The notes under the pieces: model-generated
What the model saw: only the letters and a program-made list of their open reading frames with translations
Told to the model about the DNA's origin: nothing
Database searches by the model: none
From: Oscillospiraceae bacterium
GTDB taxonomy: Bacteria; Bacillota; Clostridia; Oscillospirales; CAG-382
Assembly: GCA_015063885.1 (NCBI GenBank)
Contig: SVTH01000002.1
Span: forward strand, 159,248-223,247
Length of the DNA: 64,000 bases
Direction: 5' to 3'
Program-made: the position numbers and the translations under genes
Shown here: positions 8,416-17,094 of the stretch, piece by piece
How the letters are laid out: every line of letters starts with the position of its first letter
Position numbering within the stretch: the first letter of the stretch is position 1

Positions 8416-9576
8416 TTACTTCAAAGCTACCCGGAGGATGTTCTCCAGCGCGGCTACCTTTTCCACCACGTCGGCGGAGATCTCGTTGCCGAAATCAAAC
8501 ATAGACACCGCGTAGTTGCCCTTGGATTGGTTTGCCATGGCCTCGATGTTCACGCCGATGATGGCAAGGGCACCGGAAATGGCGTTCACCACGCCGGGAA
8601 CGTTGCGGTGGAGCACCACCAAGCGGTGGTCGTGGATGCGGGGCATATGAATCTCGGGGAAGTTCACGCTGTTTTTGATGTTGCCGTTTTCCAGGAAGTC
8701 GATCAGCTCCTCTGCCGCCATCTTGGCACAGTTGTCCTCGGATTCGGGGGTGGAAGCGCCCAAGTGGGGGATACATACCGCACCCTCCAAGCCCAGAAGC
8801 TCTTCTGCAGGGAAGTCGGTGACGTAGGAAGCGATCTTACCGCTCTTCAAGGCCTCTGCCACGTCGGCAACGTTTGCCAGATCCCCGCGGGAGAGGTTGA
8901 TGATCCGTACGCCGTCCTTCATCTTGGCGATGTTTTCTTTGTTGATGATGCCCTTGGTGGTGGGCAGGGCGGGGATGTGGTAGGTGATATAATCGGAATT
9001 GGCGTAGATCTCATCGTAATCCGCCGCGGAATGGACGGAGTTCTTCAAGGACCAGGCCGCCTTGACGGAAAGGAAGGGGTCGCAACCGATGACGTTCATT
9101 CCCAGGCTGACAGCCGCGTTGGCAACCATACCGCCGATGGCACCCAAGCCGATCACGCCCAGGGTCTTGCCCTTCAGCTCCGGGCCCACGAACTGGGATT
9201 TGCCTTTTTCTACCTTCTTGGAGAGCTCGGGGTCACCCTTCAGGGTTCTTGCCCATTCAATGCCTGCAACCACCTTACGGGAGGCCATCAGCAACGCCAG
9301 AATGGCAAGCTCTTTAACACCGTTTGCGTTGGCGCCGGGGGTGTTGAACACCACGATACCTTCCTCGGCACAGCGTTCCAAGGGGATGTTGTTGACGCCT
9401 GCACCTGCGCGGGCGATGGCGGCAAGGGTGGCAGGGAACTGCATATCGTGCATGACGGCGGATCTCACCATCATTCCCACAGGCTCCTGTACCTCTGCGC
9501 CTACGTTGTACGCGGTCTTGTCGAACACCTCAAGACCTACGTTGCTGATCGAATTCAAAAGCTGAATGTTTTTCAT
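8416..9576 (-). CDS. serA: D-3-phosphoglycerate dehydrogenase
   Basis: A 386-residue NAD-dependent dehydrogenase, the first step of serine biosynthesis (3-phosphoglycerate to 3-phosphohydroxypyruvate). The Rossmann motif is LGVIGLGAIGGMVA near residue 145. The catalytic His lies in PHLGASTPESE near 280. A C-terminal ACT domain (residues about 320-386, RNVPGVVNAISGALAIIG) probably binds serine for feedback. The ATG at 9576 has AAGGAAA upstream. A longer frame reaches 9678, but that part runs through a repeat element and is not coding. It is the compact single-ACT form seen in many Clostridia. It lies downstream of serC in the same orientation. Confidence 0.93.
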   Translation of the reverse strand: MKNIQLLNSISNVGLEVFDKTAYNVGAEVQEPVGMMVRSAVMHDMQFPATLAAIARAGAGVNNIPLERCAEEGIVVFNTPGANANGVKELAILALLMASRKVVAGIEWARTLKGDPELSKKVEKGKSQFVGPELKGKTLGVIGLGAIGGMVANAAVSLGMNVIGCDPFLSVKAAWSLKNSVHSAADYDEIYANSDYITYHIPALPTTKGIINKENIAKMKDGVRIINLSRGDLANVADVAEALKSGKIASYVTDFPAEELLGLEGAVCIPHLGASTPESEDNCAKMAAEELIDFLENGNIKNSVNFPEIHMPRIHDHRLVVLHRNVPGVVNAISGALAIIGVNIEAMANQSKGNYAVSMFDFGNEISADVVEKVAALENILRVALK

Positions 9577-9642
9577 AATAAGGTTTCCTTCCATCCCACG
9601 CATGGCGATGGTCCTTTCTGTTTTTTTATTATGAATATGTTC

Positions 9643-9810
9643 GTTAAGAACCTTTCTTGAAAGAAAGGTTCTTAACAATCTCCAAAGAACTTTATTGCCG
9701 AAAACTGTCGTTTTCGGGAAAATATTCTTATGTTTTTCTTCACAATGTGCAGGGTTCTTAGGGGGATCATCCCCCTAAGCGGAGATTCTTAAGAGGCAGA
9801 GCCTCTTAAG
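9643..9810 (-). repeat. composite hairpin repeat element, full-length copy A
   Basis: Between serC and serA. On the minus strand the order is: palindrome CTTAAGAGGC..GCCTCTTAAG (9788-9810), linker AATCTCCG, G5/C5 hairpin (9757-9779), CCGAAAAC..GTTTTCGG hairpin (9698-9717), linker TCTTTGGAGAT and AAGAACCTTTC..GAAAGGTTCTT hairpin (9643-9676). The same order is found at 31965-32128. It may act as an attenuator or RNA-stability element within the serine operon. Confidence 0.85.
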
Positions 9811-10887
9811 TTACCCGTTCTCTTTCTCGAACTTTTCCATAAAGGCGATCAGCGCCTCGACGCCTGCCACGGGCATGGCGTTGTAAATGGAAGCGCGCAT
9901 ACCGCCCACGGAGCGGTGTCCCTTCAGGTTGGAAAGCCCCGCCGCAGCAGCCTCGGCGCAGAACTTCTTGTCCAAGTCGGTGTCCCCGGTGACGAAGCAA
10001 ACGTTCATCAAAGAGCGGCATTCCTTCTCTGCAGTGGCCTTGAAGAGCTTGCTGTTGTCCAGGAAGTCGTACAGCATACCCGCCTTGGCCTCGTTGATCT
10101 TCTGCATCTCCTCCAAGCCGCCAAGCTCCAATAGCCACTTGTATACCAAGCCCGCCACGTAAATGGAGTAGCAGGGGGGCGTGTTGTACATAGAGCCGTT
10201 TTCCGCCTGGATCTTGTATTGCAGCATCACGGGACAGCAATCCATGGCGTCTCCGATGAGATCCTCACGAACGATTACCAGGGTCATGCCTGCGGGGGCC
10301 ATATTCTTCTGTGCCCCTGCGTAGATCAGACCGTAGTCCGCCACGTTCACAGGCTTGGAAAGAATGCCGGAGGACATATCCGCTACCAGGGGGATGTCAC
10401 CCGTCTGAGGAACGTAGGGATATACCGTGCCGAAAATGGTGTTGTTGTAGCAAATGTGGACGTAGTCGGAATCCTTGTTGAACTCCGTCACGTAGGGCAC
10501 GTAGGTGAAGTTCCTATCCTTGGAGGAGGCCAGAATGCGTACCTCGCCGTAGCGCTCCGCTTCCTTGGCCGCCTTGCCGGAGAACTGACCGCTGACGATG
10601 TAGTCTGCCTTGCCGTTCTTGGTCATCAGGTTCAAGGGCACCGCGGAGAACTGGGTGGAAGCACCGCCCTGGAGGAACAATACCTTGTAATTGTCGGGAA
10701 TGTTCATCAGCTTGCGGAGATCTGCCTCGGTCTGATCGATGATCTGCTGATACACCGCAGATCTATGGCTCATCTCCATTACGGACATCCCGCTGCCGTT
10801 GTAATTCAGCATCTCGGATGCGGCACGCTCCAACACGGGAACGGGCAGCATGGAAGGTCCTGCGGAGAAGTTGTAAATACGGTTCAT
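9811..10887 (-). CDS. serC: phosphoserine aminotransferase
   Basis: A 358-residue class V PLP-dependent aminotransferase that makes phosphoserine from phosphohydroxypyruvate and glutamate. The N-terminus YNFSAGPSMLPVPVLE is diagnostic. The PLP Lys lies in YAGAQKNMAPAG near residue 195. Other family blocks are GGASTQFSAVPLNL near 75 and GHRSVGGMRASIYNA near 325. The start follows AAAGAGGGG. It is the promoter-proximal gene of the minus-strand serC-serA pair, with a repeat element in the 235-base gap. No serB-type phosphatase gene is in the window. Confidence 0.95.
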   Translation of the reverse strand: MNRIYNFSAGPSMLPVPVLERAASEMLNYNGSGMSVMEMSHRSAVYQQIIDQTEADLRKLMNIPDNYKVLFLQGGASTQFSAVPLNLMTKNGKADYIVSGQFSGKAAKEAERYGEVRILASSKDRNFTYVPYVTEFNKDSDYVHICYNNTIFGTVYPYVPQTGDIPLVADMSSGILSKPVNVADYGLIYAGAQKNMAPAGMTLVIVREDLIGDAMDCCPVMLQYKIQAENGSMYNTPPCYSIYVAGLVYKWLLELGGLEEMQKINEAKAGMLYDFLDNSKLFKATAEKECRSLMNVCFVTGDTDLDKKFCAEAAAAGLSNLKGHRSVGGMRASIYNAMPVAGVEALIAFMEKFEKENG

Positions 10888-10946
10888 GGAAAAGTCCCCT
10901 CTTTCTCAAAAACTAAAAAGTGATACTTTGATAAGCTTTTCTTTAT

Positions 10947-10974
10947 ATTATACTCTTTTTCTATAGGATGTCAA
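10947..10974 (-). promoter_or_regulatory. promoter for serC-serA
   Basis: On the minus strand, TTGACA (10974-10969), 16-base spacer, TATAAT (10952-10947), about 60 bases before the serC ATG. Confidence 0.7.
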
Positions 10975-10994
10975 GAGGGAACGCAAGGTTTCTG

Positions 10995-11023
10995 TTGACA
11001 AACGGCACTTTTTTTGATAGAAT
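10995..11023 (+). promoter_or_regulatory. promoter for the Gfo/Idh/MocA gene
   Basis: TTGACA, 17-base spacer, TAGAAT, divergent from the serC promoter. Confidence 0.7.
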
Positions 11024-11074
11024 ATTTCGTGTAAAATACGGGAGTTTTTTCCTTTCTTCACAAAGGAGCCTTTT

Positions 11075-12103
11075 ATGAATCAGAAAATCGGTTTCGGGAT
11101 CATCGGTTGCGGTGTCATCGCAGATTTCCATGCCAACGCCCTGTTCGGCCTCCCCGAGGAAGCCGTGCTGGTGGGTGTTGCCGACGCGCGTCCGGAATCC
11201 GCACAGCGGTTCGCACAGGCAAAGCAGGTGTACGCCTTTGCTTCCGTTGAGGAAATGCTGGCCTGCCCTGAGATCGACGTGGTGACCATCTGCGTCCCCA
11301 GCGGTTTCCACGCGGACATTGCCGTCAAGGCCGCCAACGCGGGGAAGCACATCATCGTGGAAAAGCCCATGGCCATCACCAAGGAACAGCTGGACGCCAT
11401 GGAAGAAGCCTGCGCCCGTAACGGGGTGCTCCTTTCCTCCATCGCCCAGAGCCGCTTCACCAAGGGCGTGAGCATGACCAAGCAGGCCATCGCAGACGGC
11501 CTTTTGGGCAAGCTGGTGTGTGCCGACGTTTATATGAAATTCAACCGCACCCAGGAATATTACAACAGCGGCGGCTGGCGGGGCACGAAAGCCATGGACG
11601 GCGGCGGTGCCTTGATGAACCAGGGCATCCACGGCGTGGATCTGCTTTTGTACCTGGCGGGAGACGTGAAGAGCGTCTACGCCGTTTCCAAGACTTTGGC
11701 AAGACAGATTGAGGTTGAGGACACCCTGTCCGCCGTGGTGGAATTCAAGTCCGGTGCCACCGGCGTGATCCAGGCCACCACCTCCGTCTACCCCGGCTAT
11801 CCCCGCCGCCTGGAGCTGAACGGGGACAAGGGTTCCATCGTCTTGGAGGAGGGCAACGTGGTCCGTTGGGACCTGGAAAACCCCGGCAAGCAGGACATCG
11901 TCCTCCAACCCACCATGTATTCCTCCGCCGCCACTCCCACGGCCATTTCCGTGGATAACCACACCAAGCAGTTCAAAGACGTGATCCGCGCCCTGCGTAC
12001 CGGCACCAAGCCCCTCATCGATATTCACGAGGGCAGACGTCCCGTGGATCTCATCCTGGCCATCTATCAGTCTGCCGAAGAACACAGAGTGATCGAGCTT
12101 TGA
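11075..12103 (+). CDS. Gfo/Idh/MocA family NAD(P)-dependent oxidoreductase
   Basis: A 342-residue cytosolic dehydrogenase. The N-terminal Rossmann fold shows FGIIGCGVIADFHANAL, and the typical EKPMAITKEQ block contains the conserved EKP. The C-terminal alpha/beta domain includes GGGALMNQGIHGVDLLLYL, where the His of the HGVD-type motif is expected to be catalytic. Family members oxidise sugars, inositols or their phosphates; the substrate cannot be assigned. The start follows AAAGGAGCC. It has its own promoter and terminator, so it is monocistronic, and no transporter or other catabolic gene is adjacent. Confidence 0.88.
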   Translation: MNQKIGFGIIGCGVIADFHANALFGLPEEAVLVGVADARPESAQRFAQAKQVYAFASVEEMLACPEIDVVTICVPSGFHADIAVKAANAGKHIIVEKPMAITKEQLDAMEEACARNGVLLSSIAQSRFTKGVSMTKQAIADGLLGKLVCADVYMKFNRTQEYYNSGGWRGTKAMDGGGALMNQGIHGVDLLLYLAGDVKSVYAVSKTLARQIEVEDTLSAVVEFKSGATGVIQATTSVYPGYPRRLELNGDKGSIVLEEGNVVRWDLENPGKQDIVLQPTMYSSAATPTAISVDNHTKQFKDVIRALRTGTKPLIDIHEGRRPVDLILAIYQSAEEHRVIEL

Positions 12104-12107
12104 TCGA

Positions 12108-12142
12108 AAGAGACCTCGTTCTTTTCATACGGGGTCTCTTTT
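12108..12142 (+). terminator. terminator after Gfo/Idh/MocA gene
   Basis: AAGAGACCTCG / CGGGGTCTCTT stem with one mismatch, ending in a short T run. Confidence 0.75.
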
Positions 12143-12193
12143 CTGTATCGAAAATGCAAAAAGATGCCGTTCGGTCGAAAATCGGCAACATTT

Positions 12194-12213
12194 CCGTGGT
12201 ATGATATCCACGG
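12194..12213 (+). promoter_or_regulatory. inverted repeat overlapping the response-regulator promoter
   Basis: CCGTGG and CCACGG arms flank TATGATAT, a probable -10 (TATGAT at 12200-12205). The position would suit an operator, perhaps for autoregulation by the PhoB-type regulator that follows. The -35 is weak. Confidence 0.4.
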
Positions 12214-12247
12214 CAGAAGATTTGCAGTAGGAAAAGGAGGGCATATT

Positions 12248-12895
12248 ATGGCAAAAATACTCATCGTTGAGGACGAAAAAGCCATCAACGACCTTGTGAG
12301 GTTCAACCTGGAGCTGGTGGGCCACGAATGCGTCCAGACGTTTGACGGCGGGTCGGGATTGGAAGAAGCCATGCGCGTCAAATACGATCTGATCATTCTG
12401 GACGTGATGCTCCCGAAGCTTTCCGGCTTTGAGATCATGGAATGCATCGAGGGCACCCCCACTATCTTCGTCACTGCGAAAACGGGAGCCCAGGATCGGA
12501 TCAAAGGCCTCCGCCTGGGGGCCGACGACTATATCACCAAGCCCTTCAACATCATTGAGCTGGTGGAGCGTGTCAAGGCGGTTTTGCGGAGAACGAAAAG
12601 CGACGGGGAAGTCTTCGAATTCGACGATATCCGCATTGAGTTTCATACCCGCAGGGTGTACAAAGGCGGGGAAAAGGTGGCCCTCAAGCCTCGTGAATTC
12701 GATCTTCTGGAGGTTTTGGTGAACAACCGCAACCTTGCTCTTTCCAGAGAAAAGCTGTTGAACCTGGTTTGGGAATACGACTACGAGGGAGATATCCGTA
12801 CTGTGGACGCCCATATCCAACGACTGCGTCAAAAGCTGGGCATCTCGGACCGCATCCAAACGGTCTACAAAACGGGGTACAGGTTTGAAATATGA
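12248..12895 (+). CDS. OmpR/PhoB-family response regulator
   Basis: A 215-residue two-component regulator. The receiver domain covers residues 1-118 with acidic pocket EDE at 8-10, phospho-acceptor Asp52 in LIILDVMLP, the Thr of FVTAKTG and the Lys of YITKPFN. The C-terminal winged-helix domain (about 125-215) contains ALKPREFDLLEVLVNNRN and VDAHIQRLRQKLG. The ATG at 12248 follows AAAGGAGGGCATATT; a longer upstream frame starting at 12164 lacks a ribosome site. Its stop overlaps the ATG of the kinase gene by four bases, so the pair is translationally coupled. Confidence 0.93.
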   Translation: MAKILIVEDEKAINDLVRFNLELVGHECVQTFDGGSGLEEAMRVKYDLIILDVMLPKLSGFEIMECIEGTPTIFVTAKTGAQDRIKGLRLGADDYITKPFNIIELVERVKAVLRRTKSDGEVFEFDDIRIEFHTRRVYKGGEKVALKPREFDLLEVLVNNRNLALSREKLLNLVWEYDYEGDIRTVDAHIQRLRQKLGISDRIQTVYKTGYRFEI

Positions 12896-14283
12896 AAATG
12901 AGATTTTGGCAAAAGACCTACGTCTTCACCTTGGTGCTGTTTCTCGTCTGCCTGAACGTGGGGGTTCTTTCCCTCACGGTTTATACCTACCGAAAGAACG
13001 TGGAGGCGGCGGAGACCGCCACCGCGGCAGAGCAGTACTACGTGGCAATGTGCTTCGAGCGGGACTATCGGGATATGACGGAATCCAACGCTTATAGCAA
13101 CCCCTCCCTGCTGATGCAATCCTTCGGGGCGTATTACAGGAAGAAAGGGCTGTACCTCGCCTTCGAAGAACAGGGTGAAGTGATCTATACCGGATTCCCA
13201 AGCGATTACGCCATCGGGGAAAACGAATTGCTTCACACCCGCATTGACGGAAAACGCCATATACTTATTTCTTCCGACCTCTGTGACGGCAAGTACAAAA
13301 TGATCTTCGCCAAGGACGTAGCGTCTTTGGACACCGAGTTTCAATCGCTGATGGTGACCTACGTCCTCACCGCGGTGGGGGTATCCCTGCTTCTTGCGAT
13401 CTGCCTGTATTTTATTTTGAAAAAGCTTTCCGGCCCTCTGGAAAAGCTGCGTAAGACCACCGAGGCCATCCGTGCAGGGGATTTTTCCGTCACCGCCGAG
13501 GAAAAGGGGAGCGATGAATTTACCCTTCTGGCGGAGAGCTTCAACGCCATGCTGGGGAAGATCAATCAGCAAATGGCGGCTTTGGAGCAGGAGGCGGAGG
13601 CAAAAATGCTGGAAGCCGACCGAAAGCAGATGCTGGTGGACAATATGGCCCACGAGCTTCGCACCCCGCTTACCAGCATTTACGGCTATGCGGAATACAT
13701 CGAGAAGGCCAACACCACCGAGGAACGGAGGCTGATCGCGGCGAAGTACATCATGTCCGAGTCCGAGCGACTGCAAAAGATCTCCGAGCTCCTTCTGGAC
13801 GGCGCTTTCATTCGGGAAAACGCCATCGAAATGACCTGGGTGGAGCTTCCCGCCCTTCTTGCCGACGTGGCGGAAAAGCTGCAGCCGAAGGCGGAGCATG
13901 GGGAGGTGGAGATCCTCTGTGATACCTCGACCGCCACCGTTTGGGGCAACGAGACCTTGCTTTCCATGCTGTTCTACAACCTGACGGAAAATGCCATCAA
14001 GGCGTGTCCTCCGGGCGGTAAGGTGAAGCTTTCCTGCGAAGGCACCCAAGCCACCGTGGAAGACAACGGCAAAGGGATGACGGCGGAACAGCTTTTGCAT
14101 ATTACGGAGCCCTTCTATCGCACCGACAGATCCCGTTCCCGTGCGGAAGGAGGTGCAGGGCTGGGGCTGGCCCTTTGCAAGCAGATCATCCGTACCCACG
14201 ACGCAGAGATGAAGTTTGAATCCGAAATGGGCGTGGGGACGAAAATTTTTGTGAATTTCTCGGAAACGGTGAAAACTCGGTGA
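12892..14283 (+). CDS. cognate sensor histidine kinase
   Basis: A 463-residue membrane kinase. TM helix 1 spans about residues 11-32, an extracellular sensor about 33-150 and TM helix 2 about 152-177. A HAMP region (SGPLEKLRKTTEAI) and a coiled stretch rich in Ala/Glu follow. The phospho-acceptor His is in NMAHELRTPLTSIYGY. ATPase boxes are NLTENAIKA, VEDNGKGM and GAGLGLALCKQI. It overlaps the response regulator gene by four bases, so it is its partner. A lipoprotein gene follows after 85 bases and could supply the sensing or output function. The stimulus is unknown. Confidence 0.93.
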   Translation: MKMRFWQKTYVFTLVLFLVCLNVGVLSLTVYTYRKNVEAAETATAAEQYYVAMCFERDYRDMTESNAYSNPSLLMQSFGAYYRKKGLYLAFEEQGEVIYTGFPSDYAIGENELLHTRIDGKRHILISSDLCDGKYKMIFAKDVASLDTEFQSLMVTYVLTAVGVSLLLAICLYFILKKLSGPLEKLRKTTEAIRAGDFSVTAEEKGSDEFTLLAESFNAMLGKINQQMAALEQEAEAKMLEADRKQMLVDNMAHELRTPLTSIYGYAEYIEKANTTEERRLIAAKYIMSESERLQKISELLLDGAFIRENAIEMTWVELPALLADVAEKLQPKAEHGEVEILCDTSTATVWGNETLLSMLFYNLTENAIKACPPGGKVKLSCEGTQATVEDNGKGMTAEQLLHITEPFYRTDRSRSRAEGGAGLGLALCKQIIRTHDAEMKFESEMGVGTKIFVNFSETVKTR

Positions 14284-14368
14284 CAAGTTGGAGACATTCC
14301 TATGGTACACTCATATCGCAGGGTAAGGGATCCCCTCTGCAAAATACGACGAAAGGGTGGTTGATACC

Positions 14369-16024
14369 ATGAAAAGAAACGTGAAATTTTTTATGACCGT
14401 AACCGCGTTGCTTCTGTTGTCCGCCGTGATCCTCACGGGATGCATGTACGCCATCGCCGCAGACAACGGCGCAATAAAGCCTTACGATCCCGAACAACGA
14501 CAGGAAACCTCCGACGGCGGTGTAACCCAACCCGGCGAAAAGAACCCGGGGAATTCCATTGTAGAGGATGCGCCCACCGGGCAGTTGCCTCTGCAAAACA
14601 AATTCAACGAATATCTCCACGAGGACGGAAATACCGTAACCATATTCTCCCCGGAGCAATACGCCCAGTTGAAGGCAGTTCGTGATAGCGGAGAACGCAC
14701 ACCGTTGACCTATGAGGAGATCCTTTTCCTGGTCAACGATTCCATCAATATGTATTTCAAATACGATGAGATCTACCTTTGCAATGCAAACGTCGACGGC
14801 GTTCTGCCGCTGGTATTGACGTTCTCGGCTCCTCAAAGCAGCTCCTCCTGCATCATCAAGCCTTACCACGGTGATTTCTCCGAGTTTGAGATCTATAGCG
14901 AAGCTTCGGTCAGATATCAGCATATGCTCCAAGAGATCTACGACATCATTTACTACCGCATCTATATGCACGATGCAGGCTTTACCGGGATCAGACTCTA
15001 TTCCGACACGGTGGTCGGCCCCTCCGAGTGGGACGTTTTCTGGGAAGCGACCCAATATCTTAACAGCGTCTCATTGCACATGTATTATCAAATGCTTGCC
15101 ATTGACGGATCTACAGTGGGTGGAACAGAAAACGGGGATAAGCTTGCAGACGAGTTCCGAAAGGTCGTGGAATGGGAGCGGATGGAAAAAGCAGATCCCA
15201 TCATTGATTATGAGCATTATCCGTATCTCGATTCTGCCATACTGTACACCGATGTTTTTAATCTATTCCGATATTCGCCGGAGCGTAAGTTCTACATCGC
15301 CGGGCCCAAGGATGACCCCGTACGGCAGATCTATCCTACTGCCGAATTGGAAGAGAAAAAACCGCAACAGGGGGTCATTTACCAAGCAATCGTTGCGGAA
15401 GATAGCATGGCGCCCATCTTCAGCCTGGATTATGGAAGCGGAAGAGCGGTAATGAGTGCATCTGTTTATCATTCTTTTGCAATGGTTGGCACGTTTGATA
15501 AAAACGATCATGTCTTAAAATTATCCTTCGATCAGAGCAGTTACGTGTTCTTTGAACGTGAAGATGGGTACGTATATTCCGCAGAGAATTCCCAACCGAA
15601 AACAACCGGAGGCTTTGATTTTGCCGACGGTCTCGTGTTCAAGAAATACGAGGAATTCGTCACTGTTCAGCCCGACCCCGATCCCGTGCCTCCTGTGAAT
15701 AACGAAACGGATCCGGATGAAGACGATGAGCGATGGGCATATCTGAAATATGACTCCAACAACGATTATTGCACCTTGATGTCTCCCGACGGGAACGGCG
15801 TCTTCGAAGGCAGTTACATGAAAGAAGACGACAAGCTCGTGTTTATGTTCAAAACTGCCGACGATCTCTATATGTATTATTTCCATTGCCGGCAAGACGG
15901 GGTATGCGTCTTCGACAAGGCGTTTTCCAATGCCGTTCCCGGTTATGAATTTGAAGATGGAATGGAATTGATCCTGACTGAGTGGGATGGCGGCAGTTGC
16001 TTCTTAGAGGTTCAAGACGAGTGA
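14369..16024 (+). CDS. large lipoprotein of unknown function
   Basis: A 551-residue putative lipoprotein. The N-terminus KRNVKFFMTVTALLLLSAVILTGC ends in a lipobox with Cys near residue 25. A Gly/Pro/Thr-rich linker runs to about residue 70. The rest is acidic, Tyr/Phe-rich and beta-looking, with no recognised catalytic motif. The C-terminal 120 or so residues after a Pro/Asp-rich hinge (DPDPVPPVNNETDPDEDDE) may be a separate domain. The ATG at 14369 with GGGTGG upstream is preferred over the GTG at 14357. From about 14900 the sequence is more AT-rich than the neighbours. It follows the two-component genes and ends at a strong terminator. Confidence 0.75.
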   Translation: MKRNVKFFMTVTALLLLSAVILTGCMYAIAADNGAIKPYDPEQRQETSDGGVTQPGEKNPGNSIVEDAPTGQLPLQNKFNEYLHEDGNTVTIFSPEQYAQLKAVRDSGERTPLTYEEILFLVNDSINMYFKYDEIYLCNANVDGVLPLVLTFSAPQSSSSCIIKPYHGDFSEFEIYSEASVRYQHMLQEIYDIIYYRIYMHDAGFTGIRLYSDTVVGPSEWDVFWEATQYLNSVSLHMYYQMLAIDGSTVGGTENGDKLADEFRKVVEWERMEKADPIIDYEHYPYLDSAILYTDVFNLFRYSPERKFYIAGPKDDPVRQIYPTAELEEKKPQQGVIYQAIVAEDSMAPIFSLDYGSGRAVMSASVYHSFAMVGTFDKNDHVLKLSFDQSSYVFFEREDGYVYSAENSQPKTTGGFDFADGLVFKKYEEFVTVQPDPDPVPPVNNETDPDEDDERWAYLKYDSNNDYCTLMSPDGNGVFEGSYMKEDDKLVFMFKTADDLYMYYFHCRQDGVCVFDKAFSNAVPGYEFEDGMELILTEWDGGSCFLEVQDE

Positions 16025-16035
16025 ATCGTCAAGCA

Positions 16036-16065
16036 AAAAGGGCTCCTTTGACGGGGAGCCCTTTT
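16036..16065 (+). terminator. terminator after the 551-aa lipoprotein gene
   Basis: AAAAGGGCTCC / GGAGCCCTTTT perfect stem followed by T residues. The following 200 bases to 16273 are AT-rich and hold only the presumed promoter of the HTH gene (TAAGAT-like -10 near 16220). Confidence 0.85.
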
Positions 16066-16273
16066 ACGTTGTTTGTAACCGTCGGATCCTGATACGTCTT
16101 TCATCTGTTATGTGAGCACTTGGATTTGAGAATCAGCTTTCTTTGCTTTCAACCGAAAAAATCACCTATCAAGCAAAAAAACAACCGATTATCCCTGTTC
16201 TTTTCTAAAAAAGTGTGGTAAGATAGGATCATCGAGAGTGCATTCCGAAAAAAACATCGGAGGAACGTGATTT

Positions 16274-16759
16274 ATGAAAGAACACATTGGCGAACACATT
16301 GCCATTTACCGCAAGAAGGCGGGGCTGACCCAGGAGCAATTGGCGGAGAAAATGAACGTCACCGCCCAGGCGGTCTCCAAGTGGGAGAACGGGTTGACCT
16401 GTCCCGATCTGGATTCCGTTGCCAGGCTGGCGGGCTTTCTGGGGGTAACCGTGGAGCAGTTGATCCACGGCGACGCCGCTGTCCCTGCCGTTCAGGTGGT
16501 GGAGACACCCCGGGTGGGGAAGCGGGTGCTTTGCATCCGCGTGCAGGCCAAGGGTTCCGTGCCGGCCAACGTCATCGTGCGCTTTCCCGTGGAGCTGATC
16601 TTAAAGGCTTACGAAACAGGCTGCTTGGAGTCCTTGGTGGGAGATGAAGCCCCCTTCGTGGAGCAGGCGGTGGAAATGATCCGTCAAGGCGCCGTTGGCT
16701 CTTTGGTGGACGTGGAGACGGAGGACACCTTCGTGAAGATCGAGGTGGTGGAGGTATGA
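16274..16759 (+). CDS. XRE-family regulator with C-terminal SHOCT-like/YvlB-type domain
   Basis: A 161-residue protein. Residues about 6-60 are a helix-turn-helix of the Cro/C1 type (LTQEQLAEKMNVTAQAVSKWENG). The C-terminal part (residues about 78-160) has LCIRVQAKGSVPANVIVRFPVELI and ends VDVETEDTFVKIEVVEV. This pattern resembles the short domain found in YvlB/LiaX-type envelope-stress proteins; the resemblance is by eye. The start follows GGAGG. Its stop overlaps the start of the next gene (ATGA), so the two work together. Likely role: sensing a cytosolic or envelope signal and regulating the local operon. Confidence 0.85.
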   Translation: MKEHIGEHIAIYRKKAGLTQEQLAEKMNVTAQAVSKWENGLTCPDLDSVARLAGFLGVTVEQLIHGDAAVPAVQVVETPRVGKRVLCIRVQAKGSVPANVIVRFPVELILKAYETGCLESLVGDEAPFVEQAVEMIRQGAVGSLVDVETEDTFVKIEVVEV

Positions 16760-17055
16760 CGGTATATTTGCAGACCACCGCAGGCAGGGAAGTGATTCCT
16801 TTGCCGGAGGAGACCGTTTTCGTGGGCGTGTATAACAAAGCGGAGGACGGCAGTAATAACCTTGAGATCATGACGGGCTTCGAGAAGGTGTTTCCCTGCG
16901 GGAAGATCCGGCGGGTCACCCCTGAGGGCGTGAATATTACCATAGACTGCATGGCCGCAGAGGAATCGGCATTTTATGAAATCTTGCAGCGGTATCGCGG
17001 CATTTCCATGGTGGAGATTGTAACCCGGGAGTTTGAACTGAACGTTGTGATATGA
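16756..17055 (+). CDS. hypothetical protein, 99 aa
   Basis: A 99-residue soluble protein, mainly beta with one helix near the end (AAEESAFYEILQRYRG). No signal peptide or TM segment is present. It overlaps the XRE gene by four bases, so it is translationally coupled to it and may act as a partner or co-regulator. I do not recognise the family. A strong bidirectional terminator lies directly downstream. Confidence 0.7.
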   Translation: MTVYLQTTAGREVIPLPEETVFVGVYNKAEDGSNNLEIMTGFEKVFPCGKIRRVTPEGVNITIDCMAAEESAFYEILQRYRGISMVEIVTREFELNVVI

Positions 17056-17062
17056 TATGTTT

Positions 17063-17093
17063 AAAGGGGTGCTTTTGAGGCACCCCTTTGCTT
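17063..17093. terminator. bidirectional terminator
   Basis: AAAGGGGTGC / GCACCCCTTT stem between the convergent 99-aa gene and the MutS-like gene. Confidence 0.8.
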
Positions 17094-17094
17094 T

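Noticed and set aside
8386..9660. 424-codon plus-strand frame opposite serA
   Set aside because: Antisense shadow of serA; no ribosome site or known motif.
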